A stretch of 64,000 nt of DNA, from contig CAYSSO010000006.1 in assembly GCA_964433875.1 (NCBI GenBank), positions 11,048 through 75,047 on the forward strand, given 5' to 3'. Source of the stretch: Athalassotoga sp964433875. GTDB taxonomy: Bacteria; Thermotogota; Thermotogae; Mesoaciditogales; Mesoaciditogaceae. The notes under the pieces were generated by a model. The model ran no database searches. It had not been told where the DNA came from and saw only the letters and a list, made by a program, of their open reading frames with translations. Both the position numbers and the translations under genes were made by a program. This document shows, piece by piece, positions 43,680-52,441 of the stretch (its first letter is position 1; the number at the start of each line of letters is the position of its first letter).

Positions 43680-44279
43680 TTGAACGAAGAAACGCCATTT
43701 ATCTACAAGTTAATCGTTGTACTGGTAATAGTCTCCGCAATCTTTGCGACTTTTATGAGTATACTTGATTTTGCCTTTATAAGATCAAATTCGGTCTCCA
43801 TTTCAAATATGGACGAAGAGATAAAGTCAATGAATGGCCAGATAAATGATATCAATTCCAATATCTCCATTCTCAAGCAGGACATCTATCCAGGAGGGAT
43901 TATAGACAAATACATAAGCGCTTATAATTTCCTTTCGAATACAAGTGTGGATCTCCAGAGAATTTTAACCTTCGCATCACAGCAACCACAAGCGCAATAT
44001 TTTACAATCTACATAACCGGCAACAAGGGTGTTTGGATAAACGTGTCTAAAAAAGATCAATACATCTTGCAGGCAGAATTAAGACCGGGCCTTTCAAACT
44101 ACCTATTTTTCTATTCCGGAACCCCGACAGTTGAAACTATTTACACTATATCAGTTGATAAGTCGTGTGTTGTGACGAGTAATGATGCTTCCGACACTTA
44201 CTTTCTCATTTCACAAAGCGGCGTATCGAAGATCATTAAGATGCAAAAAAATCCCCAACCGGTGTCAGAACTATTTTAA
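43680..44279 (+). CDS. Single-pass membrane protein with coiled coil, unknown function
   Basis: A 199-residue protein from TTG 43680 (AAAGGA nine bases upstream; an earlier TTG at 43662 is possible). One N-terminal membrane helix (IYKLIVVLVIVSAIFATFMSIL) is followed by a coiled coil of about 45 residues (MDEEIKSMNGQINDINSNISILKQD) and a C-terminal beta-rich domain. The topology suggests an external domain on a stalk. It overlaps or abuts the sigma factor gene, so it could act with it; this is speculation. Confidence 0.55.
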   Translation: MNEETPFIYKLIVVLVIVSAIFATFMSILDFAFIRSNSVSISNMDEEIKSMNGQINDINSNISILKQDIYPGGIIDKYISAYNFLSNTSVDLQRILTFASQQPQAQYFTIYITGNKGVWINVSKKDQYILQAELRPGLSNYLFFYSGTPTVETIYTISVDKSCVVTSNDASDTYFLISQSGVSKIIKMQKNPQPVSELF

Positions 44280-44291
44280 GGAGGGATGATC

Positions 44292-46517
44292 ATGAAAATT
44301 GAAAAATTGGACAGTTCTGTATTCAAAGTTACTTACGGGACACCTCAAAATCCGTTTGAAGTTGTCCAGAATTACAAATTAGAAGATGCTAAAGAGTTTT
44401 CATGTATGCAGGAAGATGGCCGATTGATTGTAAGGGACAAAGAAACTTTGATAACGCAGAGATCAGAAGAATTTAAAAACGGGATTTTTTCAGTTGATTT
44501 TTCCTGTAAAGATGCCCATTTTTTCGGATTTGGAGAAAAAATGGGGTATCTTGATAAGAGGGGAAGGAACTTCAAAATGATGAACTACGATTTTCCACTT
44601 CACGTGCCTGATCTCGACCCAATGTACATCTCAATACCATTTTTCATAGCGATCTTTGACAAATCAGCAATTGGAATTTTTGTTGACACGACCTCTTATT
44701 CTTTTTTCAATCTTCGAGAAGACGGATTTGCGATCTCGGCAAGGGATGAAGGAATGACAATGTACTTCATATATGGGCCGGATGTGCAAAGGGTGATAAG
44801 TACTTTTACGGGCATGGTTGGAAGAATGGAAATGCCTCCAGCATGGGCCATCGGATACCAGCAGTCGAGATGGAGTTATTCGAGAGACGAGGCGATTGAG
44901 GTTGCAAAAAAGATGAGACAAAAGGGGATACCATGCGATGTCATTTATCTTGATATAGATTACATGGATGGGTACAGAATCTTCACGTGGAAGAATGATT
45001 TTGAAAGCGAATTTGCAGATCGATTGCATGACATGGGCTTTAAACTCGTCACTATTGTGGATCCTGGAGTCAAAATAGACGAGAATTACGATATTTACAG
45101 ATCGGCCAAATCGATGGACGAATTTGTAAAGGACAGAGATGGAAATGATTTTACCGGTTATGTTTGGCCGGGAAGATGTAACTTCCCAGATTTTTTGAGA
45201 TCGGATGTAAGAGAATGGTGGGCAAGATCCCATAAAGCTTTATTTGAAAAAGGTGTTGACGGGATATGGAATGACATGAATGAGCCTGCCATAGTGTGGA
45301 CAGACTCGAAGACAAAAAAGGTCTCCGAACTCTTCAAAAAGGAAATTGATTTCCAAATCCTCGGAGAGGCCAAATCTCTTTTCACTCAGAACGATGCCGG
45401 TGATGAAATATTCCATAAAGACGACAATGGAAAAATCTGGCCGCATTACAAAGTGAGAAATATCTATGCATATCTTGAGGCGATAGCAACGAAAAGGGCA
45501 TTTGAAATTTACAAACCCAACAAAAGGCCTTTTATACTGACGAGATCGGGATTTGCCGGCATTCAAAAGTATGCCGCCGTCTGGACCGGGGATAATTCGA
45601 GTTGGTGGGAGCATTTAGAGATCGAAATGCCTATTTCAATGGGACTTGGGCTTAGCGGTGTTGCTTTCACCGGCGCAGATGTCGGAGGATTCGGAGGGGA
45701 TGCAAACGGGGAATTACTGGCAAGATGGATTGAGATGGGATCCTTCTTTCCTTTCTTTAGAAATCATTCTGCAATTGGAACGATGAGACAAGAGCCATGG
45801 TCTTTTGGAGAGAAGATAGAAGAGATAGCGAGAAAATACATAAAGTTAAGGTATTCGCTTTTTCCTTACATTTACACCGCCTTTTATTTCGCACACAAGG
45901 AAGGAATTCCAATAATGAAGCCTTTGTTCATGTTAGATCAAAACAACAAAGATCTTTACTCGATAAATGATGAATACATCTTCGGAGATTCGCTCCTCGT
46001 CGCGCCTATAATAAGGCCTAATACAACTTGGAGAACTATCTACATTCCAAAAGATAAATGGATAGACATGAGAAATGGAAATATCTACGAAGGAGATCAC
46101 GTTTACAAAATAGACGCTCCGTTAGACGAGATCCCTGTATTCGTAAGGGAGGGATCTGCCATCTTCAGAACCGATCCGCTAAACTATTTCTTCGAAAAGG
46201 AAAAGATGAACCTTTACGTTGATATCTATGGAAATTCGGCCATAGGGTATCTTTACGAAGATGATGGAGAAACACTCGAATACAAAAATGGAAAGTATAA
46301 TCTTTACGAATTTGCAATAGGTAGGGCTGTAGATGGGTACACCGTTGGAATCAAGAGATTGCATCATGGATATTCTGGAAGATATGACAAAGTCACAGTA
46401 AGATTTTTAAATGCTCCAAGAATGATAACGAAGGTAACACTTAACGGTAGAGAAGTGGAAAATCATTTTGATGGAAAAGACCTTTTAATAGATTTCAGAA
46501 TTGGAGACGTGATTTAG
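44292..46517 (+). CDS. GH31-family alpha-glycosidase
   Basis: A 741-residue retaining alpha-glycosidase (alpha-glucosidase or alpha-xylosidase type). The N-terminal galactose-mutarotase-like domain carries DAHFFGFGEK. The TIM barrel begins near residue 175 with PPAWAIGYQQSRWSYS and DVIYLDIDYMDGYRIFTW. The nucleophile Asp is in GIWNDMNEPA near residue 325, and WTGDNSSWWEHL contributes the acid/base Asp. GADVGGFGG lies downstream. The start is ATG 44292 (AAGGAGG seven bases before). No signal peptide, so it acts on imported oligosaccharides. Confidence 0.93.
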   Translation: MKIEKLDSSVFKVTYGTPQNPFEVVQNYKLEDAKEFSCMQEDGRLIVRDKETLITQRSEEFKNGIFSVDFSCKDAHFFGFGEKMGYLDKRGRNFKMMNYDFPLHVPDLDPMYISIPFFIAIFDKSAIGIFVDTTSYSFFNLREDGFAISARDEGMTMYFIYGPDVQRVISTFTGMVGRMEMPPAWAIGYQQSRWSYSRDEAIEVAKKMRQKGIPCDVIYLDIDYMDGYRIFTWKNDFESEFADRLHDMGFKLVTIVDPGVKIDENYDIYRSAKSMDEFVKDRDGNDFTGYVWPGRCNFPDFLRSDVREWWARSHKALFEKGVDGIWNDMNEPAIVWTDSKTKKVSELFKKEIDFQILGEAKSLFTQNDAGDEIFHKDDNGKIWPHYKVRNIYAYLEAIATKRAFEIYKPNKRPFILTRSGFAGIQKYAAVWTGDNSSWWEHLEIEMPISMGLGLSGVAFTGADVGGFGGDANGELLARWIEMGSFFPFFRNHSAIGTMRQEPWSFGEKIEEIARKYIKLRYSLFPYIYTAFYFAHKEGIPIMKPLFMLDQNNKDLYSINDEYIFGDSLLVAPIIRPNTTWRTIYIPKDKWIDMRNGNIYEGDHVYKIDAPLDEIPVFVREGSAIFRTDPLNYFFEKEKMNLYVDIYGNSAIGYLYEDDGETLEYKNGKYNLYEFAIGRAVDGYTVGIKRLHHGYSGRYDKVTVRFLNAPRMITKVTLNGREVENHFDGKDLLIDFRIGDVI

Positions 46518-47360
46518 ATGTACATAGGTGCTCACATGACATCGCCACTTTCAACTATTCCGCAAAGAACGATAAAAATAGGCGGAAATACCTTTCAAAT
46601 ATTTTCTCACAGTCCGAGAATGTGGAAAGTAAATATCGATTCAAATGCGAATGAACGTGAAATTTTCAAGCAGGAAATGAGAAAATATGAAATAGAAAAT
46701 GATAAGGTTATGATCCATGCAAGTTATCTCATAAATCTGGCAAGTCCAAACGAAGAGGTCCTTAACAAATCCATAGAACTCATGAAGAAAGAACTCGAAC
46801 TTGCAAGTTTGCTTAAAATTAAATACGTCAATGTTCACCCCGGCAGCGGCCTTGGGGAAAGTGAAGAAAAATCGATTCAGAGAATCGCAGATTCAATATC
46901 TACAATAATGAAGAATTGCCCTGAAAACGTTAAACTTTTGCTTGAACTTGTTTCTCCCAAGGGCGGAAATATAGGGCACAACTTTTATCAGTTGAAGAAG
47001 ATCGCGGATCTAAGCGGCTGTGATCTTTATTTCACGTACGATACGTGCCACGGCTTTGATGCGGGTTACGATATCACTTCAAAAGACGGAATAAAAAAAC
47101 TCATGGATGAAGTCGATAAAACAGTGGGACGAGATCGTCTCATCATGTGTCATTTAAATGATTCAATGTATCCGCTCGGTGTTCATAAAGACAGACATGA
47201 AAGGATCGGAAAGGGCTTTATAGGTAAAAAAGGTTTTGAAACATTCTTCTCCGAAGAATTTTTCAGGACTATTCCGATGATACTCGAAACGCCAGGAGAT
47301 GATCCAGAGCATGAGGAAGATATAAGGGTTGTAAAGGAAATAATAGAAAAAATCATGTAA
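46518..47360 (+). CDS. nfo: Endonuclease IV (AP endonuclease)
   Basis: Zinc enzyme that cuts DNA 5' to abasic sites. The 280-residue barrel has the family segments MYIGAHMTSPLS, GGNTFQIFSHSPRMW, VMIHASYLINLASP, VNVHPGSGLG, LLLELVSPKGGNIGH, FTYDTCHGFDAGYD, MCHLNDSMYPLGVHKDRHERIGKG and ILETPGDDPEH, supplying the His, Asp and Glu zinc ligands. It abuts the GH31 gene and ends the long operon. Confidence 0.97.
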   Translation: MYIGAHMTSPLSTIPQRTIKIGGNTFQIFSHSPRMWKVNIDSNANEREIFKQEMRKYEIENDKVMIHASYLINLASPNEEVLNKSIELMKKELELASLLKIKYVNVHPGSGLGESEEKSIQRIADSISTIMKNCPENVKLLLELVSPKGGNIGHNFYQLKKIADLSGCDLYFTYDTCHGFDAGYDITSKDGIKKLMDEVDKTVGRDRLIMCHLNDSMYPLGVHKDRHERIGKGFIGKKGFETFFSEEFFRTIPMILETPGDDPEHEEDIRVVKEIIEKIM

Positions 47361-47372
47361 AAGTCGATTAAG

Positions 47373-47410
47373 AGCATGGAACCATCATTGAATGGTTCCA
47401 TGCTTATTTT
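47373..47410. terminator. Bidirectional terminator between nfo and the exported protein
   Basis: AGCATGGAACCAT, a six-base loop, then ATGGTTCCATGCT give a 13-bp stem. On the plus strand it is followed by TATTTT. On the minus strand it is followed by CTTAATC, so it serves mainly nfo and may also stop transcription coming from the right. Confidence 0.9.
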
Positions 47411-47430
47411 AAGTTTGAAAATGGGTAGAC

Positions 47431-47868
47431 TTAAAATTCGTAATAGAAGCCGAGATTGGTCCCTATAGCAAATGTTCCGAGGCTTGCAAGAGAAGTTTCT
47501 ACAGAAAGAGTTTGTCTGAACAAAAGAGGTATATTTTGTACCTTCCAATGCTCAACAAGAGAGCCCCCAATTCCAAATCCAAAAGTTGTGATATAACCGC
47601 TTGCAAGATAAAATAAAGATGTCCATCCGTAATTAACATTGAAACTGTTACTGCTGTAGAGTTTTCCAAGTATATTCGTGAAATTCACGTTAATGTCCGT
47701 TTCTCCGTAAAAATTCCATAGTGATCCACCTATTATGGCATGAGGAGTATCAAGTCCGCCTCCTATTCCTAAGATTCCAGAACTCGATTCCAGGCCAACG
47801 AAGAAATTTTGTGCAAACAAAAAAGAAACTGCAAAGACTAAAATTACCATGAAGATCCAAAATTTCAA
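47431..47868 (-). CDS. Small exported beta-rich protein
   Basis: A 145-residue protein with a signal peptide (MKFWIFMVILVFAVSFLFAQ). The mature part has about eight alternating strands rich in Gly, Asn and aromatics and ends in NLGFYYEF, a terminal Phe as in outer-membrane beta barrels. The start is TTG 47868 with GGAGGTGG six bases before it. A small barrel or surface protein is possible. No family recognised. Confidence 0.65.
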   Translation of the reverse strand: MKFWIFMVILVFAVSFLFAQNFFVGLESSSGILGIGGGLDTPHAIIGGSLWNFYGETDINVNFTNILGKLYSSNSFNVNYGWTSLFYLASGYITTFGFGIGGSLVEHWKVQNIPLLFRQTLSVETSLASLGTFAIGTNLGFYYEF

Positions 47869-47971
47869 ACCAAACCACCTCCCCAAAATTGTAAATGAAT
47901 TGGAAATGATAACAAATTTTGTTTTTCAATTATACCATAAAAACAATTTTCATGTATTTCAAGTACTTAGT

Positions 47972-48643
47972 TTAATTTCCCGTTGTAAATGACCAAACAG
48001 GTCCTATTTTAGACAATCCCGTTGTGTAATCGTAAACATCTATTTGCCAGTAATAAGTTGTATTCGGATTTAAATTAGATATCTGGTAAAATGTTTGGAT
48101 GAGATTACCTGCCAAAATTGAATTTGGTGTAGGAGAGGTACCAAAGAATATCGTGTATTCTATTGAATCTCCAACAGGTCCTCCTCCAGACCATGAAAGC
48201 ATCGTGTTCAAAGAAACGCCAACTTGACCATTGTAAGGAGAAGGATTAGAAGGTACATTTGGAGCAGAAATTGTTTCTGTGGTGAAGGACCATATAGGAC
48301 CTGGCACAGTTGTATTTATCGTTTCATCATGGGCAACTATTTGCCAGTAATAGGTTGTATCTGCTTTGAGTGAAAATGATAAATAGAATGAAGTACCTGT
48401 GATGCTATTTGTAGGAGTCATATTTGTCGGGGATGTGCCTATATACACGTAATAGATTATCTTATCTCCCGGTGGATAACTGCATGCAAATGAGAAGATG
48501 GGGTTCAAAGAAACGCCAACTTGACCATTGTAAGGAGAAGGATTAGAAGGTATTCCTAAATAATTCGTGGAGATGCACCCTGACAAAATCAAGCTGACGA
48601 CTAAAATCGATGCCATCAAAATTAAAAATCTGATTTTTTTCAT
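47972..48643 (-). CDS. Lipoprotein with two fibronectin-III-like repeats
   Basis: A 223-residue protein. The signal peptide ends with the lipobox LILSGC (Cys22), so it is anchored by lipid. Two Fn3-type repeats follow. Each starts P-S-N-P-S-P-Y-N-G-Q-V-G-V-S-L and contains YYWQI and a closing WSFTT strand. The start codons of the repeats are identical over 50 DNA bases. Cell-surface or glycan-binding role is inferred from architecture. It ends with a single stop before an AT-rich region. Confidence 0.85.
   Translation of the reverse strand: MKKIRFLILMASILVVSLILSGCISTNYLGIPSNPSPYNGQVGVSLNPIFSFACSYPPGDKIIYYVYIGTSPTNMTPTNSITGTSFYLSFSLKADTTYYWQIVAHDETINTTVPGPIWSFTTETISAPNVPSNPSPYNGQVGVSLNTMLSWSGGGPVGDSIEYTIFFGTSPTPNSILAGNLIQTFYQISNLNPNTTYYWQIDVYDYTTGLSKIGPVWSFTTGN
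48206..48255. repeat. 50-bp exact direct repeat, copy 1
   Basis: Identical to 48503-48552, 297 bases (99 codons) away, inside the Fn3 lipoprotein gene. It encodes the start of the second Fn3 unit. Exact identity over 50 bases suggests recent duplication or gene conversion, not just protein constraint. Confidence 0.9.
48503..48552. repeat. 50-bp exact direct repeat, copy 2
   Basis: Partner of the copy at 48206-48255; it encodes the start of the first Fn3 unit of the same lipoprotein. Confidence 0.9.
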
Positions 48644-48697
48644 ACCGATCCCACCCTTTAATCAAAAAATAAATTAAACTATTTTTGCTATAAATTT

Positions 48698-48727
48698 ATT
48701 GTAAAATATATTATATTTCAAAGTCAA
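48698..48727 (-). promoter_or_regulatory. Promoter of the Fn3 lipoprotein gene
   Basis: Minus strand: TTGACT (48727-48722), an 18-base spacer, then TACAAT (48703-48698). It is about 55 bases before the ATG. Confidence 0.6.
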
Positions 48728-48877
48728 ATATAATTATCAAAATATTATACAACTTTATCACATTACCAATCCAAATATCATCCTGAAAAGCCTCCCTTTG
48801 TGGATAAACAAACACTTGGATTATCAAATTAACTATATAATGCAAAAATATGAACTTGCAATTATTCTTTATTCATT

Positions 48878-48905
48878 TTGACATTTATAAATTTTATGAT
48901 ATACT
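48878..48905 (+). promoter_or_regulatory. Promoter of the opp/dpp operon
   Basis: TTGACA (48878-48883), a 16-base spacer, then TATACT (48900-48905) with TGA before it as an extended -10. It matches the -10 of the tRNA promoter at 7776-7804. The start codon of the binding protein is about 50 bases downstream. Confidence 0.8.
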
Positions 48906-48953
48906 TCTTCCAAAATATCAAATGCATATCTTCAACCAAAAGGGGGGTGTTGT

Positions 48954-50519
48954 ATGCGTAAACTTTTGTTTGTAGTGATCGTTTTTTCCTTTGCAACGAT
49001 GGCTTTTTCTGCATCCATACCCAAAGATACGGTCGTGATAGGTATGAACACGGGGATTTTCATCTCCTTTGATCCTGCCGTTTGTTACGAGGTAGAACCT
49101 GCGGTGATGGTCATGAATATCTACAGTGGCCTTTTCAAGTTGCAAGATATCAACGGTACAATCCAAGCAGTTCCTGAACTTGCCGAAAGTTATGATGTCT
49201 CACAGGACGGCAAAACATGGACATTTCACATCCGTAAAGGAGTTACTTTTGCAAATGGAGATCCTTTAAATGCCGATGCTGTTGTTTATTCGGTCAAGCG
49301 GGTTTTGCAGTTGAAAAAATCTCCGGTCTGGCTTTTTGAATCGCTTGGTCTCAATTCAGGAAACATGAATGAGACTGTAAAAAAGATCGACGATTACACA
49401 GTGCAGATAACTATGGACAAATCTTACGCTCCAAATATAGTTATGTCTATTTTTGCCGAAAGTTGGGGAGGAATAGTCGATCCTAAAGTTGCACAGTCTC
49501 ATGATGTCTCTGGCGATATGGGATCAACTTACCTTGCAGATCACAGCGCCGGTGCCGGTCCATACATTCTCAAATCGTGGCAAAGAAATAACATGATAGT
49601 ACTCGTTGCAAATGAGAAATACTGGAGAGGTGCTCCGAAGATAAAGACAATAATAATAAGAGATATGCCAGAATCGACAGATCAACAACTCGCTTTAAAG
49701 AGAGGAGACATAGACATAGCGTGGAACCTGACACCGGAACAGGTTAATTCCCTAAAAGGGGATCCTAATTTTAACGTTGTAAATGTGCCAGCACAGTCAA
49801 ATGAATATCTTGCGGTAAATGCCGGTTGGGGGCCATTCAAAGATGTTCGTGTAAGACAGGCCGTTAAATACGCGATAGATTACGATTCTATTGTTAAGAA
49901 TATAGCCGGCGGATATGCAATAAAAGTTCAGGGCTTTATCCCTTACGGATATCTTGGGTACGTGTCGGACATGCCATTTGATCAGAATATAACAAAGGCG
50001 AAGGAACTGCTTGCACAGGCAGGATATGCAAATGGTTTCGAGGTTGAACTCGTTACAAACACAACAGAACGCAGAAGAAATGAGGCAATAGCGATTCAAG
50101 CAGATCTTGCCAAAATAGGGATAAAGGCAAATATAACCATAATGCAAGCCTCACAAATGTACACAAAGATGAGAGAACAGGGAATACAAATGATCGTTGC
50201 CGGATGGGGAATAGATTTTCCGGATCCAGATGCCCTTGCCAAACCCTTTGCAGATTACAAGGTAAAGCAACTTGCATGGAGAATGATGTGGTACGACGAT
50301 CATGCGGCTGACCTTGCAGAGGCAGCAGGTTTCGAACTGAACCAGACAAAAAGAGTTGAGATGTACAAAGAATTAACGAATTACTGGTTCGAAAATGGGC
50401 CATTCGCAATACTATACCAGCCTTTGAATTACTGGGGAACGAGGTCAGAATTAAAGGGTTTCGATCAAACTGCGAAAGGTTACTCGCTTGCCTTCGATTT
50501 AACGAAGATGTACAAATAA
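48954..50519 (+). CDS. Extracellular solute-binding protein, family 5 (Opp/Dpp type)
   Basis: A 521-residue binding protein with a signal peptide (MRKLLFVVIVFSFATMAFS). Family features include YDVSQDGKTWTFHIRKGVTFANGDPLNADAVVYSVKR, GAGPYILKSW and DVRVRQAVKYAIDYDSIV. In Thermotogota such proteins often bind oligosaccharides rather than peptides. The adjacent GH20 and the GH31 enzyme nearby make a glycan ligand plausible; this is inference. An AAAGGGGGG-type SD precedes it. It is the first gene of a complete five-gene importer. Confidence 0.92.
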   Translation: MRKLLFVVIVFSFATMAFSASIPKDTVVIGMNTGIFISFDPAVCYEVEPAVMVMNIYSGLFKLQDINGTIQAVPELAESYDVSQDGKTWTFHIRKGVTFANGDPLNADAVVYSVKRVLQLKKSPVWLFESLGLNSGNMNETVKKIDDYTVQITMDKSYAPNIVMSIFAESWGGIVDPKVAQSHDVSGDMGSTYLADHSAGAGPYILKSWQRNNMIVLVANEKYWRGAPKIKTIIIRDMPESTDQQLALKRGDIDIAWNLTPEQVNSLKGDPNFNVVNVPAQSNEYLAVNAGWGPFKDVRVRQAVKYAIDYDSIVKNIAGGYAIKVQGFIPYGYLGYVSDMPFDQNITKAKELLAQAGYANGFEVELVTNTTERRRNEAIAIQADLAKIGIKANITIMQASQMYTKMREQGIQMIVAGWGIDFPDPDALAKPFADYKVKQLAWRMMWYDDHAADLAEAAGFELNQTKRVEMYKELTNYWFENGPFAILYQPLNYWGTRSELKGFDQTAKGYSLAFDLTKMYK

Positions 50520-50530
50520 GAGGATAGGGA

Positions 50531-51541
50531 ATGAAACTCGGTTCCTACATATTAAAAAGAAGTCTTTTAATGCTTCTTGTAATGTTTGGAGTACTCGCCA
50601 TCGTTTTTGCCATCGTTCATGTTATACCTGCCGATCCGGTAGGGGCGCTTCTTGGAGGGAACGCCCCTCCGGATGTTGTTGAAAGAATGAAAGCACAATT
50701 AGGCCTAAATAAACCTCTTTTCGATCAATTCGTGGATTACTTATGGGGTGCTATTCACGGTAATCTTGGAAATTCTATCCAGTCGGGGCGTCCGGTTATT
50801 CAGGACATAGCTGAATACTTTCCAGTGACACTCCAACTTTCTATAGCATCTATAATAATTTCGATCTTTCTTGGGATCTTTCTCGGCATCTTTTCTGCGA
50901 TTTATAGAAATAAATGGATCGATCATTTCTCGAGGATCTTTTCAATTCTCGGGGTTTCGATGCCGGTATTCTGGACCGGTCTTATTCTTTTACTCGTCTT
51001 TTACTACATTCTCGGATGGCTTCCAGGGACCGGACAGTTAAGCCTTTTCGTCATTCCGCCGGAGAAGGTAACGGGGATGATACTTTTCGATTCGCTTTTA
51101 GATGGAAACTGGGAGGCTTTCTGGGATGGTTTTAGGCATTTAATACTTCCAGCCGCAGTGCTTGGATATGCTGCAACTGCCTCGATAGCAAGAATAACAC
51201 GTGCAAGTATGTTAGACGTGCTGAATCAGGACTACATAAGAACTGCGAAGGCCAAGGGCATGCCAAGAAGAATCGTTGTGTACAGACACGCACTTAAAAA
51301 TGCACTAATTCCTGTTGTAACGATCATAGGCCTGACCTTTGGCGGTTTACTTGAAGGGGCAGTCCTGACTGAGACCGTTTTTGGCTTGCCGGGTCTTGGA
51401 AGGTACATAGTAAATGCACTTTTAGTCCTTGATTATCCGGCAATAATGGGAGGAACTCTTTTTATCGCGCTTGTATATTCGCTTGTTAACCTTTCAGTCG
51501 ATCTAATATATGCCATACTCGATCCGCGAATGAGAGCATGA
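50531..51541 (+). CDS. Opp/Dpp-type ABC permease (DppB-like)
   Basis: A 336-residue inner-membrane permease with six predicted helices. The N-terminus MLLVMFGVLAIVFAIVHVIPADPV with LGGNAPPDVVERMKAQLGL is typical of the OppB/DppB group. The EAA loop near residue 230 (IRTAKAKGMPRRIVVYRHALKNALIPVVT) contacts the ATPases. It lies 11 bases after the binding protein gene. Confidence 0.95.
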   Translation: MKLGSYILKRSLLMLLVMFGVLAIVFAIVHVIPADPVGALLGGNAPPDVVERMKAQLGLNKPLFDQFVDYLWGAIHGNLGNSIQSGRPVIQDIAEYFPVTLQLSIASIIISIFLGIFLGIFSAIYRNKWIDHFSRIFSILGVSMPVFWTGLILLLVFYYILGWLPGTGQLSLFVIPPEKVTGMILFDSLLDGNWEAFWDGFRHLILPAAVLGYAATASIARITRASMLDVLNQDYIRTAKAKGMPRRIVVYRHALKNALIPVVTIIGLTFGGLLEGAVLTETVFGLPGLGRYIVNALLVLDYPAIMGGTLFIALVYSLVNLSVDLIYAILDPRMRA

Positions 51542-51550
51542 GGTGATTGA

Positions 51551-52441
51551 ATGACTGTAACCGAAAAGATTTCTGATTTCATAGAAAAAAGAAAACCTAT
51601 TTTCGAAGATTGGAAACACACATTTTTTCTATGGAGAAGAACGAAACTTGCGGTTATTGGCACAGCCATAGTGATTGCCTTCGTGCTTGTGGCAATAATC
51701 GGCCCATTGTTTATTCCTTACGATCCACTTTCGCAAAATATGGCAGAAAGGCTTCAACCTCCAAGTTTAAGACATTTCTTTGGAACGGATCAGTTCGGAA
51801 GAGATATCTTCAGTCGTGTAATAAGCGGTGCCATGATAGAAGTCGAAATAATAATAATAGTGTCCGTGATAAGTGGTGGAATAGGATTGATGCTCGGGGT
51901 AACAGCGGGATATTTCGGAGGTGTAATAGACGAAATACTCATGAGGGCAACTGATATGTTTCTTGCCTTTCCCAGTTTGATACTCGCAATGGCATTTGCC
52001 GCGATGTTAGGACCAAGCCTTATCAACACGATAATAGCGATTTCGCTTGTGGGATGGACGGTCTTTGCACGTCTTGCGAGGGCCGAGGCTATGAGGGTAA
52101 AGACTCAGCCTTACATAGAGGCCATAAAGGCGCTCGGAGCGAGCAATACAAGAATAATATCAATCCATGTAACGCCAATGTGTGTCTCTCCCGTCCTTGT
52201 TCAACTCACCTTAAGAATGGGAACGGTTATTTTAACTGCGGCAAGTTTAGGCTTTCTCGGCCTCGGAGTCAGACCGCCACTTCCTGAATGGGGTGCTATG
52301 GTCAGCGATGGAAGGAGTTTTTTGCTCGATCAATGGTGGATTTCAACCTTTCCCGGCATCGCAATAGCCATAGTTGTACTTGGATTTAACCTGCTTGGCG
52401 ATGGTTTAAGAGACATAATGGATCCGAGGTTGAGAAGATGA
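51551..52441 (+). CDS. Opp/Dpp-type ABC permease (DppC-like)
   Basis: A 296-residue permease. The N-terminal cytosolic segment leads into the first helix (TKLAVIGTAIVIAFVLVAIIGP), then the OppC signature HFFGTDQFGRDIFSRVISGA. Five further helices and the EAA loop (EAIKALGASNTRIISIHV) follow. It ends PRLRR, and its last codons overlap the ATPase gene by four bases. Confidence 0.95.
   Translation: MTVTEKISDFIEKRKPIFEDWKHTFFLWRRTKLAVIGTAIVIAFVLVAIIGPLFIPYDPLSQNMAERLQPPSLRHFFGTDQFGRDIFSRVISGAMIEVEIIIIVSVISGGIGLMLGVTAGYFGGVIDEILMRATDMFLAFPSLILAMAFAAMLGPSLINTIIAISLVGWTVFARLARAEAMRVKTQPYIEAIKALGASNTRIISIHVTPMCVSPVLVQLTLRMGTVILTAASLGFLGLGVRPPLPEWGAMVSDGRSFLLDQWWISTFPGIAIAIVVLGFNLLGDGLRDIMDPRLRR

Larger units (their letters stand above)
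48644..48953. other. AT-rich divergent intergenic region
   Basis: About 310 bases between the Fn3 lipoprotein and the oligopeptide-binding protein. It contains one promoter for each side (48698-48727 on minus, 48878-48905 on plus). Between them I see only AT-rich sequence without ORFs or strong palindromes. Confidence 0.6.
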
